Shown here piece by piece: positions 11,466 through 23,958 of a stretch of DNA of 64,000 nucleotides. A program made the position numbers and the translations under genes. How positions within the stretch are numbered: the first letter of the stretch is position 1; every line of letters starts with the position of its first letter. Origin of the DNA: Neodiprion pinetum. Taxonomy: Eukaryota; Arthropoda; Insecta; Hymenoptera; Diprionidae. Under the pieces are notes generated by a model that worked only from the letters and a program-made list of their open reading frames with translations, had not been told where the DNA came from and did no database searches. The DNA lies in assembly GCF_021155775.2 (NCBI RefSeq), contig NC_060236.1, positions 30,284,348-30,348,347 on the forward strand. Reading direction: 5' to 3'.

Positions 11466-14400
11466 CATTGAATTTGAAAACTCCACACTTTAATACTCTT
11501 CTTCATCCGTTATATCCTTCACATCAATCGGAGATATCGCCGTTTCGTCCATGCCGTTAAGCTGTCGTACTGTGAGCTTTGAATTTTTTCCACTTCACGG
11601 GAAGAGGAAAAAGAGACAAAGCCGGTACGTAAGCTCGATTAGAGCCGGGCAAAGCGCATGTGCCATGCAGCTCATCGCTAGTTGCGCACTTGATGGCTCT
11701 GCAGTGTATAGGTCTGACTGTAATATTAGCTATTGGAGGGAAATGTTCGCTGTTTGCAGGGGGAATATCGCGTTCGTCCGAAGTGCCTGCCACTTGGGGC
11801 ATAAAAAGGATTGAAAAATCGTAAAACTGTAACAGCGCACTAGCGCCGGTCAACATTAGGTTATATCATACGGATCTGAGCTAGATCGATTCTCTCCTGC
11901 ATCGGCGATTAAAATTTCAGGAATAAACATTTTTCCGCAATATCCGCGATGCCTGGAATTATCGGGACTCAAGAAGGACGAAGAGGAAATAATCGAGTAA
12001 CAGTGCGAGGGATGAATGGGAACCACAGACTGAATCGAAAATTTGGAAATGAGAAAAAATCGTTTGAATAATCACAAGGAATGTCATTTTCGCCGATAAT
12101 GACGAACACGGATGAAACAGTGTCCGTACTACGTGAACTCGAATGACACAAGCTATTAGATATCATCAGCTCGAGAAAAGGTTTTATAACTAGAATATTC
12201 AAATTGATTAAGCTCCAGTGTTTTTCATCCGATTCCAATATTTTTGGGCTTTCTTTGTACACTGACCAAGGTACCGGAAAATAAATTATAGTACAGTTAT
12301 AACATACAATTGTAGTTAATGACGAACATCTGCTGCACCGTACTTACACAAATCTTTTTTTTTTTTATCCACTCTGGATCTAACAAAAAATGTTTGTAAT
12401 CATTTTTAGACGATTTCTGGGAATCTCTTTATTGAACAAAACAAACTAAAAAACATTAGAAACGAATCAAAAACACCAGAGTTCAGTCATTTTGAAGGTT
12501 CTAACTGTAAAACGTTTTCTCAAACTGTTGATGTCTCAGCTTGTGTTACTCAAAATTGCTGGCATTCGTTAATAATTCAATGGTAGAGATGTTGTTTCGA
12601 TTCGAGTTCATCATCGATAGTGCAAATAACATGCCGCAGATTTTTTAAACAGTTTCTACTCCTTACTCAATTTTTGATTCATACCGTGATTCCCATTCAT
12701 CCTTAATCCGCGAACTGCGTGTCTCCTTGCTCGCTTTTTAACGCAATTGCATCTTGATAACACCTAATACGTAATACCGAAGGCTGTTTTACCCGAAGGT
12801 TGGCACGCTTCCAATCAGTTTTGTTAACCCCCGTCGCTGTTATACAGGGGTGTTTGCCAGCGTAACTTAATCTGCGACAAAGTTATAACGTTGCACGTAT
12901 GTGCCTGTAAACCGAACGTGTGTCCAGCCAGTCATGCCACGTATATCGCAAGCACGAGCGACGGGCCCAGTTTCTGTCGATCCGTTTTTTCCTCTTTCAA
13001 ATTCTCCTTAATTTCTCGAACAAACTTATATACAGGCGATATTCCATTCCACATGCATGTAATTCCGCGGGTATAGGTACGTGCATGATGTGCGCACGGT
13101 ACACAGAATGACGTGCACACACAATGGTTTGCAGTGCTAAACCCGCGAACGACTGCATTAGCATGCTAACCCAATTTCGTGCAATTAGTCTGCAGCAGAG
13201 GGAAAAGAGAAGAAGGAAAATGGAAGAGTCCGGGTCTCCGGTTTCACGGCAAACAAAGGAAAAAGCAAAATAAGAATCAAAAAGGGTGGAGAGTAGGGGG
13301 GCGGAAAACGAGTCGAGAATGGAGACGCTGTTCTGTTTACCATTTTTATTGAGGCTCGTTTTCAGAGGTAATGTCCGTTGCTCGGATGCCGAGGCGAGGA
13401 TTGCAGATCATAAACGGGTTGACAGTTCTCCGTCCGAATGCTCATGCGGGAAGTACGCGTCGCTGGGTCACGTGACCGATTCAAGCGTATTCACGAGAAT
13501 CCATCCAATTTTTTCGTAAAACATCGGTTTGATTCAATATTTTTTTCCTACCATCATTAATCCGATGTCAGGAAATGCACTGCGCTCTTTCAGGACACAT
13601 AAATTATCACATAGACAGATAATACAGTGATTCAAAAAATATAACCTCAAAGCCCGTCTCGCGACGAAATAAATTCATGAAAAATCAGTACGATATTTAT
13701 TCAGCCCTGGCTGACCAGAACGCGTTTTCTTACAATGGCACGACCGTTTTCCGAAAAATTTCAAAGCGATTCGAAAGTTTAAGAAAGAGTAAACTCGATT
13801 CTTGGAGATATCCTTGAATCGGTCACGTGATCCCGTGCTAGAAACACGTTAATTGCCGGGGGAACAACCGCGGCATGTATCAGGAGTAGGAAGAGGAGGT
13901 AGACCGGACTTCCTATACGCGGATGTTGGATCGGACGGAGGTGGTACAGCGGTCAATTCACGCAAGTGGCTAGCACCGAAGTACACTTTAGCCCTTCTGA
14001 AAGCTCCGTGACCGAAAGCCTCCAAGGGAGAGTTATTATTAACCTATTACAGCGGTGGGGAAGCTCCGAAAGAATCGGCCTAAGGGGAGCCGTAGATCTG
14101 CTCCGCCTGCATCACGCGGACTATGCCTACTATACGCGTTGTGGGTGGGATGCCTCCGGATACAGTGCGTCCATCCATCAGCCACTCGGGGCGCCCTGAT
14201 TCTCGAAAATGTCGGAAGAGAGACATTTAACATTCGCAGGTGTCTTCTCGAAGTATAACTAAACGAGCAGCCGTTGCATAGTCTGTAAATTCCACCGCCA
14301 ATTATGTTCATCTCTAGGTATTGGGAGCGAAAACGTGTTGCTGCGTCATCTGGTGGAAAAGTAATGCTTTACTCTGAGTGAGCCATATTTAATTTTAAAA

Positions 14401-17208
14401 GACTTTTTTAGTCGTATTTTTCGCGGTATATCCATTACTTGTAAAATAACTAAAGCTTCACAACTTGCACTGAGTTTTCTTTGCTTTCACGTTCGTGTAA
14501 TTAACGAAATACTATTTACTCATAGCCCAATTGTCGCCGCCATATTGCTAAGCTGCGCCCTCTATTTTCGTTCTCAGTAACAACTGTGAGTATTTCATAA
14601 TTCCGGAATTAAGGAGGTTGATTCGGCATAAATCGGTAATGTAAATTGACTAATAAAAAAAAAAGAAGAAAATCTCTTCCAATAAGTTTGTGAAAAATAG
14701 TCTTCTGGACAAAATGATCTATCTTAGAGTGAAATCGTTCAAATTCAGTAGATATTTTAAGCAATTTTTAAGAGATTCTCAATCGAGCATCAACATCTAA
14801 GTAAGCTTTTTTTATAATCCCAGTATGTCCAGTATTTTTGTATCTTCAAACAGATCTCCGTAGCTTGTGAATATAGTTATTCGATGAATACTCAATGCAC
14901 GATTGTCTCGTGATAAAATTTAGTGAAAAGCGTAGATTTTTGGGTAAAGCAACCTTCTCAAGCGATTATGCCAGAGGCTATAGAGTTTGACTACTAATTT
15001 TAAACCGTTTTAATTTCATTGAGGGAGAACAAAGTGAGGAACTTCATCATGGAAGTAACTGCTTTGTCAGCGATGTCATATTCCAGTCACATCCTGGGCG
15101 TAAATCTCCCCGGCTTCCCCATTCCAGCCATAGTCTCTCTTTCGTTCGCACCGCCGTGTCAAACATCAGGATGAGTGCGATCGTATACAGGTGTGTTATA
15201 CATAACATATACAGGTATACGTGCGGCACCACGAATGCTGTGGAAAGGTGTAATTATTTCCCTCCGCCTAATATCAAAGTAGTACAAACCTGCATATCTG
15301 CGCTCCGGTACTGTTTACTCGCTCTCAAAACGCGGGCAAAACCTGAAATTCATCCACGTGAATAGCTCGTTAAAACTTTTCCAGAGGGATGCAGTTTAGG
15401 GTATTAGAATTTTCGTCCTCGAGTTACGTTCGTGCAAGGGAAAAGCGCGCTGCTCCATTCCGCAGCTGTAGACTTTCCCTAGGGAATCTCTTACTACACT
15501 CTCCTTTTATCTCCCGTAAAGCAGCTAATTATATCTTCACAAAAGTTCTTCCTTGGATGACCTTATAAAAGGGCCGTCATATCTTATGTACCCTCACAGT
15601 CTTCAGCTATCTTTCAATGAACCTTGTTGCTTCTGTCACAGTCGACCTCGGTCGTTTAATTTTCCACGTACCGAGTTATCTCCGACTTCTTTCACGTATT
15701 TAATAACGATGGTCGCTCACTCGTCTCCAAATGCATCTGGATTACAAGTTTCGCAAGAAAAAATACACCATTACCGAACTGCGACCAGCGAATGAACAAC
15801 AGTGTTAAAATCATGATGTATAGCTATAATTTTTCGTAATTTATTTAATATATACCGGTGGTTGTTCATTCAATGGTTTAGTCGCCATACTTGAAACGTA
15901 ACCAAAGACGTTCCTTTGATTCAAACCTTCTTTGCTCCATCATTAATATGACGTGAAGAATATTCAAGAACACATCTTCGGATTGACAATTTCAGTTTGT
16001 GTAACCTGCCTGGTTGCAGTTATAATATACAGTAAAATTTAAACTGAAAACAAACCCGTGGCTTATACGTAATCATGAAAAGTTCCCTTTGATCGGTGGA
16101 TAGTGTAAATACCATTCCGTGTTAAATAAGACTAAGAAAGTTGTTCGGAACGGTGCAGTGCTCTACAATCATGCGGGGTTTGTTGGTGAGATGCCCCCAG
16201 GGGATGGCCCGGATCGCATGAGATGCTATTCGTCTCGAAGATGCCATCTATCACGAGCATGGCGTTTCGGGCCTGGAGGTGTATACCTTATACACCCAGC
16301 AAGCTGGATGTCTGGAACTCGAGTCACCGGCTAAGAGGTCAAAGGTTCTCCGATGGGATGATGAAATTTTTCGCAACCAGGCGCGTGTTAACGTTTCTCT
16401 AAGTTTTCCTCCACACGTTCCGTAATACGCTGGGGATGCCAAGATGGCGTTGTTGCTGCAGGATATTCGGGGATATATGCCGGCGTTAAACCCGGGTGGA
16501 GAAAGAGGACCTGCGCAGGATGAGGATGAGAGAGGTGGAACAGAACAGAGAGTGAATAACTCCAACTACGTGATGCCGTCGTCCCGGCGAAGGATTGATG
16601 TACTCTCCCAGGTAACCTCATCCCCTCTTTCCGGACCGTCACGTACCGTCTTTACTCGACGCTTCGTATATAAAGTCCTTTTTGGGGTAGTATACCTACC
16701 GGCCTCGGAAAATTCTTTCACCCTGATCGGAGGGAGGGGGGAGGCACTCAATTATTTATCAATTAAAATCATCGCTCTTCCGGTCGGAGTGCCTCGTTAA
16801 ACAGAGAGCGTTAATTTTTCATTCCAGTCCGCGGGTAGGGATAGCTAAGTTTTTTTTTTTTTTACCTTTTTTCTAAGGTTAGATTCGACGGTCATGGGTT
16901 ATGTTACGTTTATTGAGACTGAGTTTGTTTCGCCCTCGGGCGACTATGGCGCTGTAGGTTTCTCTGTGTTTCCAACATAACTGTCTAGTGTAAAAAATTA
17001 GCCTTCTCAGATTCATTGTCCCCAAGTATACGTAACCTAAAAAATTGTTGTAGCCTTCGGTGTTGAAAACAACTGCCAGCGACAACTGTAAAAATTTTCG
17101 AAATCACGCTCATGACGGTTGGTCACCCTGGCTGACAACTGCTCTCGGATTTTAGTGCATGCGCATTAAACTATAGCAGACAACGGACCATTCTACCGTA
17201 TATATGTA
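9531..17208. other. Gene desert, no supported exon
   Basis: Open frames here are short (at most about 118 codons), overlap on both strands and match nothing I recognise. I found no tRNA-like or snRNA-like sequence. Notable small items are a 12-bp perfect palindrome ggtcacgtgacc at 13,466-13,477, a further CACGTG at 13,824-13,829, and a (TA)n/(TG)n tract near 11,437-11,466. The 118-codon frame at about 16,444-16,800 (+) has no flanking splice sites that would persuade me it is an exon. Confidence 0.4.
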
Positions 17209-17443
17209 CAGTGAGGAGGTACAAAAGTATTCGTGCAGTGGATAAATTTAAATAAAGTAAGGAATAATTGTTTAAATTAATTTATTTATTCCATTGTTTA
17301 CTGTGTTATTTCACGCCTGGCCACTAACGTAAACAAATATATGGAATCGGAATTGTTATCTTATGTTGCGTAGACAAGTCGCCGTTATGGCAAGGACAAA
17401 AATGTTCAAACACTCTATCTACGAATAATTTTGTCCCTCATTG
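17209..17443. mobile_element. Tc1/mariner-type miniature inverted-repeat element
   Basis: A 235-bp element is bounded by TA on both sides (17,207-17,208 and 17,444-17,445). The left end begins 'cagtgaggaggtacaaaagt'. The right end read in reverse begins 'caatgagggacaaaattatt'. Both continue into 'attcgt', so the imperfect inverted repeats run about 27 bp. A terminus of the form CAGTGAGGGACAAAA followed by TTCGT is typical of Tc1-like elements, which insert at TA. The interior is AT-rich and has no transposase frame, so this is a non-autonomous copy or an internally deleted remnant. Confidence 0.75.
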
Positions 17444-20400
17444 TATATATGCGTATTTGTACATATATGCATATACATGTATACGTATACGTGTAATGTA
17501 CATATAAATGCGTACGACGGGTAGAAATAATTCTTCAATTTCACGAGCGGTGAATTAAACTTGCAAATATTCATCCCCGATTTTACTCACCTCGAGGAAT
17601 CTCCCCCCCCCCCCCCCTCCTCTTGGAGAAGTGTTAATCAAATTCTATTTCCTTAACGTGAGCGAGTTCTGCTCTCTCTCTCTCTCTATCTCTATCTCAC
17701 TCTCTATGTATGTGTATGTATTTTTCATATCTGCATGCTTTGTATACCTACCTATGTTACATGTATAATATAGACTCTACGGATTTGCAAATTTTCATAA
17801 ACGGACTTTCACCGCCCTTGTTATTCGGATTTGCTCAGAATCATTTTTATTACACGTATCAGGGATGTTGTTCAATTCGTGTTTACTATCATCGGTGAGA
17901 ACAACATTGCTGGAAATTTTTTTTTTTTAACGCCCTCTTCTCTCCCCCTAACAAGATTTCATTCCAACGGTCCCCGGACCGATCCATCTTTAATAACTAC
18001 GTAAGAATTACCAACGAAGGCGATAAACGGCGGGGTGAAAATACGAGCGTAAAAAATTTCAACCGGCGGGGAGGAAAGCGAAGCGAGGAGAAGCAATTAA
18101 TACCTAATCGACGAGCGCGATGATTTTTCAGCTGGTGGTTAATTTCTACGAGGTTCATTATCGCGGAACAAGACCCGACGAAATACCGCACGATCAAAGA
18201 TGCGGCACGAGGCGAATGAAAAGGTGAAGGGACGGAAAAAAAGCTCCACCCCTCATCACTGACGGACAATTAATCTTCGTCTTTTACTCGCTGAAACTTG
18301 TTCCTGCCGCAGCGATATCAACCGGAAACAATTGTCAAAAAATTCCGCCGTCTCATACCGGTTAAAAAGAAGCTGATACACCCCGTCCAAATGAGTCGGA
18401 AGATTCTCCGATTCAACTTCCGTCCAACTAATGAAAATAATTACCTGATCAACGACACATTCTCCATTATATCCTACGGAGTATACATGTAATAAGTAAC
18501 AGTCGTCGCAAGCTTGCCGGCAAGTTATTAACCTCGCTCGCAATTCTCCAAAGCTATGTATTATATATATGTATGTATATGTATATCCTCGGGGATCTTA
18601 TAGTCGTATAATATAAAACTCTTACGAATCGAGAAACAGCGACGGGTCTTCCAGCTTCCAGTTCAACGCCTATCCGATGTGTGCAGTCACGTATCAAAGT
18701 GATCGTTGGACTTGCGGAACAACTATTGAACACATTTACGTCCGAAACTTGAACATTTCGTAGTTCATAGATAAGCTGATACTTTTTAGTTAGTTATCAA
18801 TTTCAGTTTTGAACAAGTAGATACGTCGGTTGCAGAAAGCAAGGGATGCCCAGTCTTCGGAATGACGGTAACGGATATCGGGGGAGGAGAATAAGAAAGC
18901 TGAAAGAAATTTGAACGAATCGATGAATGTCGAAAAGCTCTCAGCGGTAGCGCGAGATGATCTAATAAACTGTACGATTCTCTGTCAACCCGCGGGATGT
19001 AATTTGTGCGGAATTTTGTTTCGCGCTGAGGAAGAGATAAGAAAGAAAAAAAAAAAAAAAATACAAACAAACAAATGCGATAAGAAGGAAAAAACTGAAG
19101 GATTTCGAACCCTTCGCCAGGATGGAAGGTATTGAATGTCTCCGACTCCTTCCCTCGTCTCGTCCTCGCGTGTCATTCGCTTCACCGACAATTTTCCATC
19201 GAGAGCAAACCCTTCGCGATTACCCTGGGCCGAAGCGCTGAAAAGTTTATTGTCACGAAACTTTTACTTCCTTCCGAGAAAAGATAAGAGCAAAAACAAA
19301 AGGAAAGGAAAGGACAGAAAAGAAAGATGAAAGGGACCACTAGTCTCACTTTTCTCGACCCCGGTCACTGAATTCGTAACGATTGCCTCTCGTGATTCAA
19401 GTGCAATGGATTTCGGATCCAATGGGATTGGATTTCGGAAACTGGATTGTTTAATAAACGAAGATTTCGAGGCGGAAATAAGTCATGAAAAATTCGTTTG
19501 TAACAAAGGGTCGGTCCTTCGACTCTCGGAACCTTCTTTCCAACTTGCGCTGGATTAATAAGGGTAACAATATAAACGACCATGGTGGTGGTACGGTAAA
19601 TTATTGAACATAAATTTACTTGAATAAATAAAATCGAGTTACATGGACAAAAGCTTTCTGCTTCATAAATACAAGCTTAATTTGAGCCTAAATAATAACT
19701 CCGGATTGATTCATCCCTGCAGATCAATAAGCTAATTGTACGATTGTTTCGGGGCAAAAAGTCGCGTTTTATGTAATGGAAAAAAAAATCTGTTTCAAAA
19801 CAAGGTTTACAAACGAAAGTTCAATTGTAAAGATAAAAACTTTTGAAATTCTTCCCTGCGCCGTTCTTTACAGCTCGTATTATAATTACCGACAGCTGTT
19901 GCTGATGCTGTTTGAAAAGCCAATTATAATTATTATCATCGACTGCCGCGCGTTCTCCAATTGCCAATCAACTGTTCAGCACAGAAACTGTACTCGTCGA
20001 AAATACCTGACCGTAATGTGACCCATTTTTTTTTCGTAAAAATTATTCAACGTCAATGAGGAAACAACGTTGAACATTTCCGCTCCGCGATCTCATGAAA
20101 CCTCAAAGTTATCGTTACATCCGGTCATCTAAATTCATGTATTCCATGGAGAGGAAAAAAAAGTCGAGGGGTTGTAAGAAATCAGGAGCATTTCCACCTT
20201 GGAAGCATAAAAAGAAAAAACAATCTGTGCAGCTGAGAGTAGGGGGATGGAGGGAGACGTGTCCCTAAAAGAATACGGAATTTCGTATGCCAGTCGTGAA
20301 GTGTGAACGTTGCAGTATAGGAGAGGAGATTCCTGTCTTTCCTCGGTAGAAAATGTTTGGGACGTTCTGTCTGAAATTCATCATTGTCGGGGATAACGGA

Positions 20401-22600
20401 AGGCGGGGAAACGGAAAACGGACGCCGGAAATCGATCGGGAAAGAGATGTGCGGAAAACTTTGCTGCGCTAAGCGTACTGCCGGCAAAATTTCCTGGCTC
20501 TAAAGTACCTGGGAGAATTTCTTCCAGTCACCTGTGCCCGGGTTTTGACCCTGCCTCACCGAGTAAATTTTCTTATGCACATATCCATAACACACAGTTT
20601 GTACAAACTTTGGAGTTTTCGCGCTCTGCGTAGAACGAAGAGTACAAGGTAAGTGTCTATATGCAGAGACTTAATGAACTTTCTTCATTAATATTCCTTA
20701 AACCCCTCGATTATTATAAGAAATGCATTTAAGAAGATTTCCACAGCTTCTATGTATATCAATTATCTTTGTCAAATTTTTTACGCTATCGAAACATTAA
20801 TGTTCATTTAAAATTGACAATTTTTCTTCGCTATATAAATTGCTCGTAACTCTCTGTTGCGCGTCGTTCGAAGTGATTATTTTTTATCGGTAAAAATGAC
20901 TGCGCTTATCTCGCGAGAAAAAAGGGAATAAAAATTTAAAAAAAAAACGTTTTACAAAAGAACATGCATGATATATGATATATATAATCGTATTTAAACA
21001 TCCCACCTGTGGTTATATTACGGGATAAACTCGTAATTCTGCTATCTTCTTTTTTTATTTTAGCAGTTACAATTAATTTCAAAAGCATGTGTAGACCGTA
21101 AAATTAGCAGCGAGTCTAATAACTTGAAATTCCGTAATTAGGGTTCCCTTGTTATACCCGGTCTCCCAGCTCGTGTACATATATAACAATCTTATCAGTT
21201 CTCGAGTTTGAATTAAATAAAGGTTATCATCGTCCCAAGCCCCGTTTTAATTAACCCTTGAATGCCGACATAAACCAGGAATGAATTCATTCGATGTAAA
21301 GGGTAAATAAGTAGGATAAAACGCGGTCGAAAAGTGAACGTGAAAGAAAAAATAAAAACGAATTGCCAAATACATAAACGGGATCCGCAGCGAAAATATT
21401 TCCAAAAAAAACAGTGGACGACTGACTTTTCGTCCTTAATTACACACGAAAGTCAATATATCATGAAGCTCATCCACACGTGCCAACCTGCGGTGGTGTA
21501 AACACTTCTATAAATATATACCCAGCCGTTCCGAATGCGGGCAATATACATGGGAAATGAAACTGTCACTTGTGTCCCCGCATAGTGTGAACATGTGTAA
21601 ACCGGTGGCAAGCAAAGTTTCGCCATGGTCCGAATGAATATATGTTGATACACTGCTTAAGCACAGATATTATGTGTGTATGTGCTTTGTCGACACGTCG
21701 ATTGAATAGTTTGCATAGCGCGAGTCTTGCAGTCGTAGCTGCAAAAATCGACGTTCCGAACAGCCCGCTTTTGAATCAGTAGAGGAAACGCCTATTCTGT
21801 CTGCTTTTCATTTCTTTAATTAAGAATGATCGATCGATTCGAATCTATACAACGAAAGGAGAAACTTCCCCGCGTAAACAGCGGGAAAGAACCCTGGATT
21901 TGAAATTCAAATTTCGAATTCGGCGTTGAGACTCTCCGAATGTCGTGAGTAGAGACGAAATTTATTGTTGTTCTAGTGTTGGGTCCGTTATGGACCATTG
22001 AATGGATTCATTCCCGCCCAAAGCAACCACACCTGAACGCTGTCGATAGGACATTGAATAATTACTAATGCTTGTCGAAAGGTAGTTTACTTAAGAAAGT
22101 GGATTCGAAGATTGTTCGGTCAATGCAATTGAATGTAAGGTGTCTTTGCAAAGAGCAAGTTTTTGAGTGAGTAAAGTAATCAAAACGGGAGATGTTCGGA
22201 GTAGGTCTCATTTTGAGAGAAATTTTCAGCTATGTGCAAGCCCGAGGAGACGTAAAAGATAGAGGGACAATATGAGAAGTATGAGATCACAGTCAATAGA
22301 TAAGAGTGACTAGTTCCTTCGGGACGCTCAGAAGAATCTGGAAAGAAAATGATAAATATTTTGAAAAATGAAGAAACTACTTTTGGCCGGGTTCAAAATG
22401 TTCATAATTTTTCCCAAATGTATTCTGTGATTTTTTTCTTTCTTGTGGCAGCTTTTTCAAAGCGTCCCTAAAATCTGTACATAGAACTGATAACTCGTAT
22501 CTTGACGTTAGTAAATAATCAACACCTTTCAAGATGGTGAAAATACCACTTTTTGCGAGAGCTTAAACTTTTTCTAAAATCGCGTATAATTTTAAAAGTA
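17444..22600. other. Gene desert with simple-sequence tracts
   Basis: I see no supported gene. A run of 16 C residues lies at 17,602-17,617 and a (CT)n tract near 17,671-17,706. Open frames on both strands between 18.0 and 19.3 kb overlap each other and look like chance frames in purine-rich or pyrimidine-rich sequence. The remaining sequence is moderately AT-rich with no inverted-repeat element that I could detect by eye. Confidence 0.4.
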
Positions 22601-23902
22601 TTCCGAGAGCTCAAAGATCATCGGGTTCTAAGTACGGAACGGTGATGGTGAACATATCGATGGCCTTTTTTGAGTATACGTACGGACGCACTTTGAAGTC
22701 GGAAGAAAATTGGGATTGGTGACCGTTCGACGCTGGATGTAACCGCACGGAATTCACGAGTAATGGAGAAAACGCTACGACATCTCAAATGTCGAGTAGA
22801 AGAGTGGCCGGGTTTTTCGGTCATTCCAGTTCTCTCTCGTATTTCAACGACTCGAGAACCGCCCGTGCATAAGATATATTCGCAATATTGTCCCTCTCGA
22901 CTCTTGGCTCTTTGACTCTTGGCCATGAAGCATATCTCCAGTCCTCCTCCTACCGCCACATGTCCAAGCCCTCGATCATCAATATCCCAAAGTAGCTCGC
23001 CAAATGCGGAAAGCATCGAACCGTGAAAATTGGAACGACCATCCGAGCCCGTCCGTATCTGTTGTTAATCCGACCCTTTGAACCGTGATGACGAGTAACA
23101 TCATAGCGGTGTGATTACGAAATTAAACGTCCGTCCAATTTATACTCGTCGACCAAAGATCTCGAGCGAACCCTTTTTCCTTCGCTCGACTTTGTTCATT
23201 AGTAATTCATGAACCCGGCGAGCGTCTTCATCTTCCCAAGGCATTCCCACCGTAATTAAGAATAATATAACCAAGGTGTCTCAACGATCCAAGCTGCATG
23301 GGGTGTGTAATAACACTGAGCATATTTTTGCCAAACGATCAAAAAATTCCTCAGCTTGCTAAAGCGTGGAAAAACGAGCAAGGACAAGAGGAATGGAAAC
23401 GGGTATCCCTGTAGTACCAAGAAAACACTTCGTCCCGAGCTCCTGATGTGGAAATAACTTGAGTGCCGCGATATATACACTACAAGCTGCGAAGTCCTCG
23501 TGGTTCTTTTGCGATTGTAAAAAGCATTGGAAACCCGAGAGGTCGGCAGAGGTGGTGACAAAAAACTACCGGATGTTTAGGATGAATATGTAACCGGAAT
23601 TGGCCGTTGTCGTCATCCGGTTCCTTTGACTGCAGTACGAAAGTAGACGGAGCGTGTCCTCGAACGCACGAAGGGTACGTATACAGGCTCGATTGTCAAA
23701 GCAGGGGGGCTGAATTGACGCAGAATCGCTTGGCGGGCGATAGAGCGAAATTCAATTCAAGCATAATCGGAAATCTCTCTTTGATCGGTACCCCAAGGTA
23801 AGGAAATATCGAGTTGAGCTTACCCTCGGCGACGGAACGACGTACAAATCATCGAAGAGAAGTGAGGCTTGGAATCGATAATTACAAGGCACCCGACGAT
23901 CC

Positions 23903-23958
<56 letters not shown>

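Noticed and set aside
19095..19125. 'ggatttcgaacccttcgcca', resembling a tRNA T-arm on the minus strand
   Set aside because: No A box or acceptor stem is found upstream on that strand.
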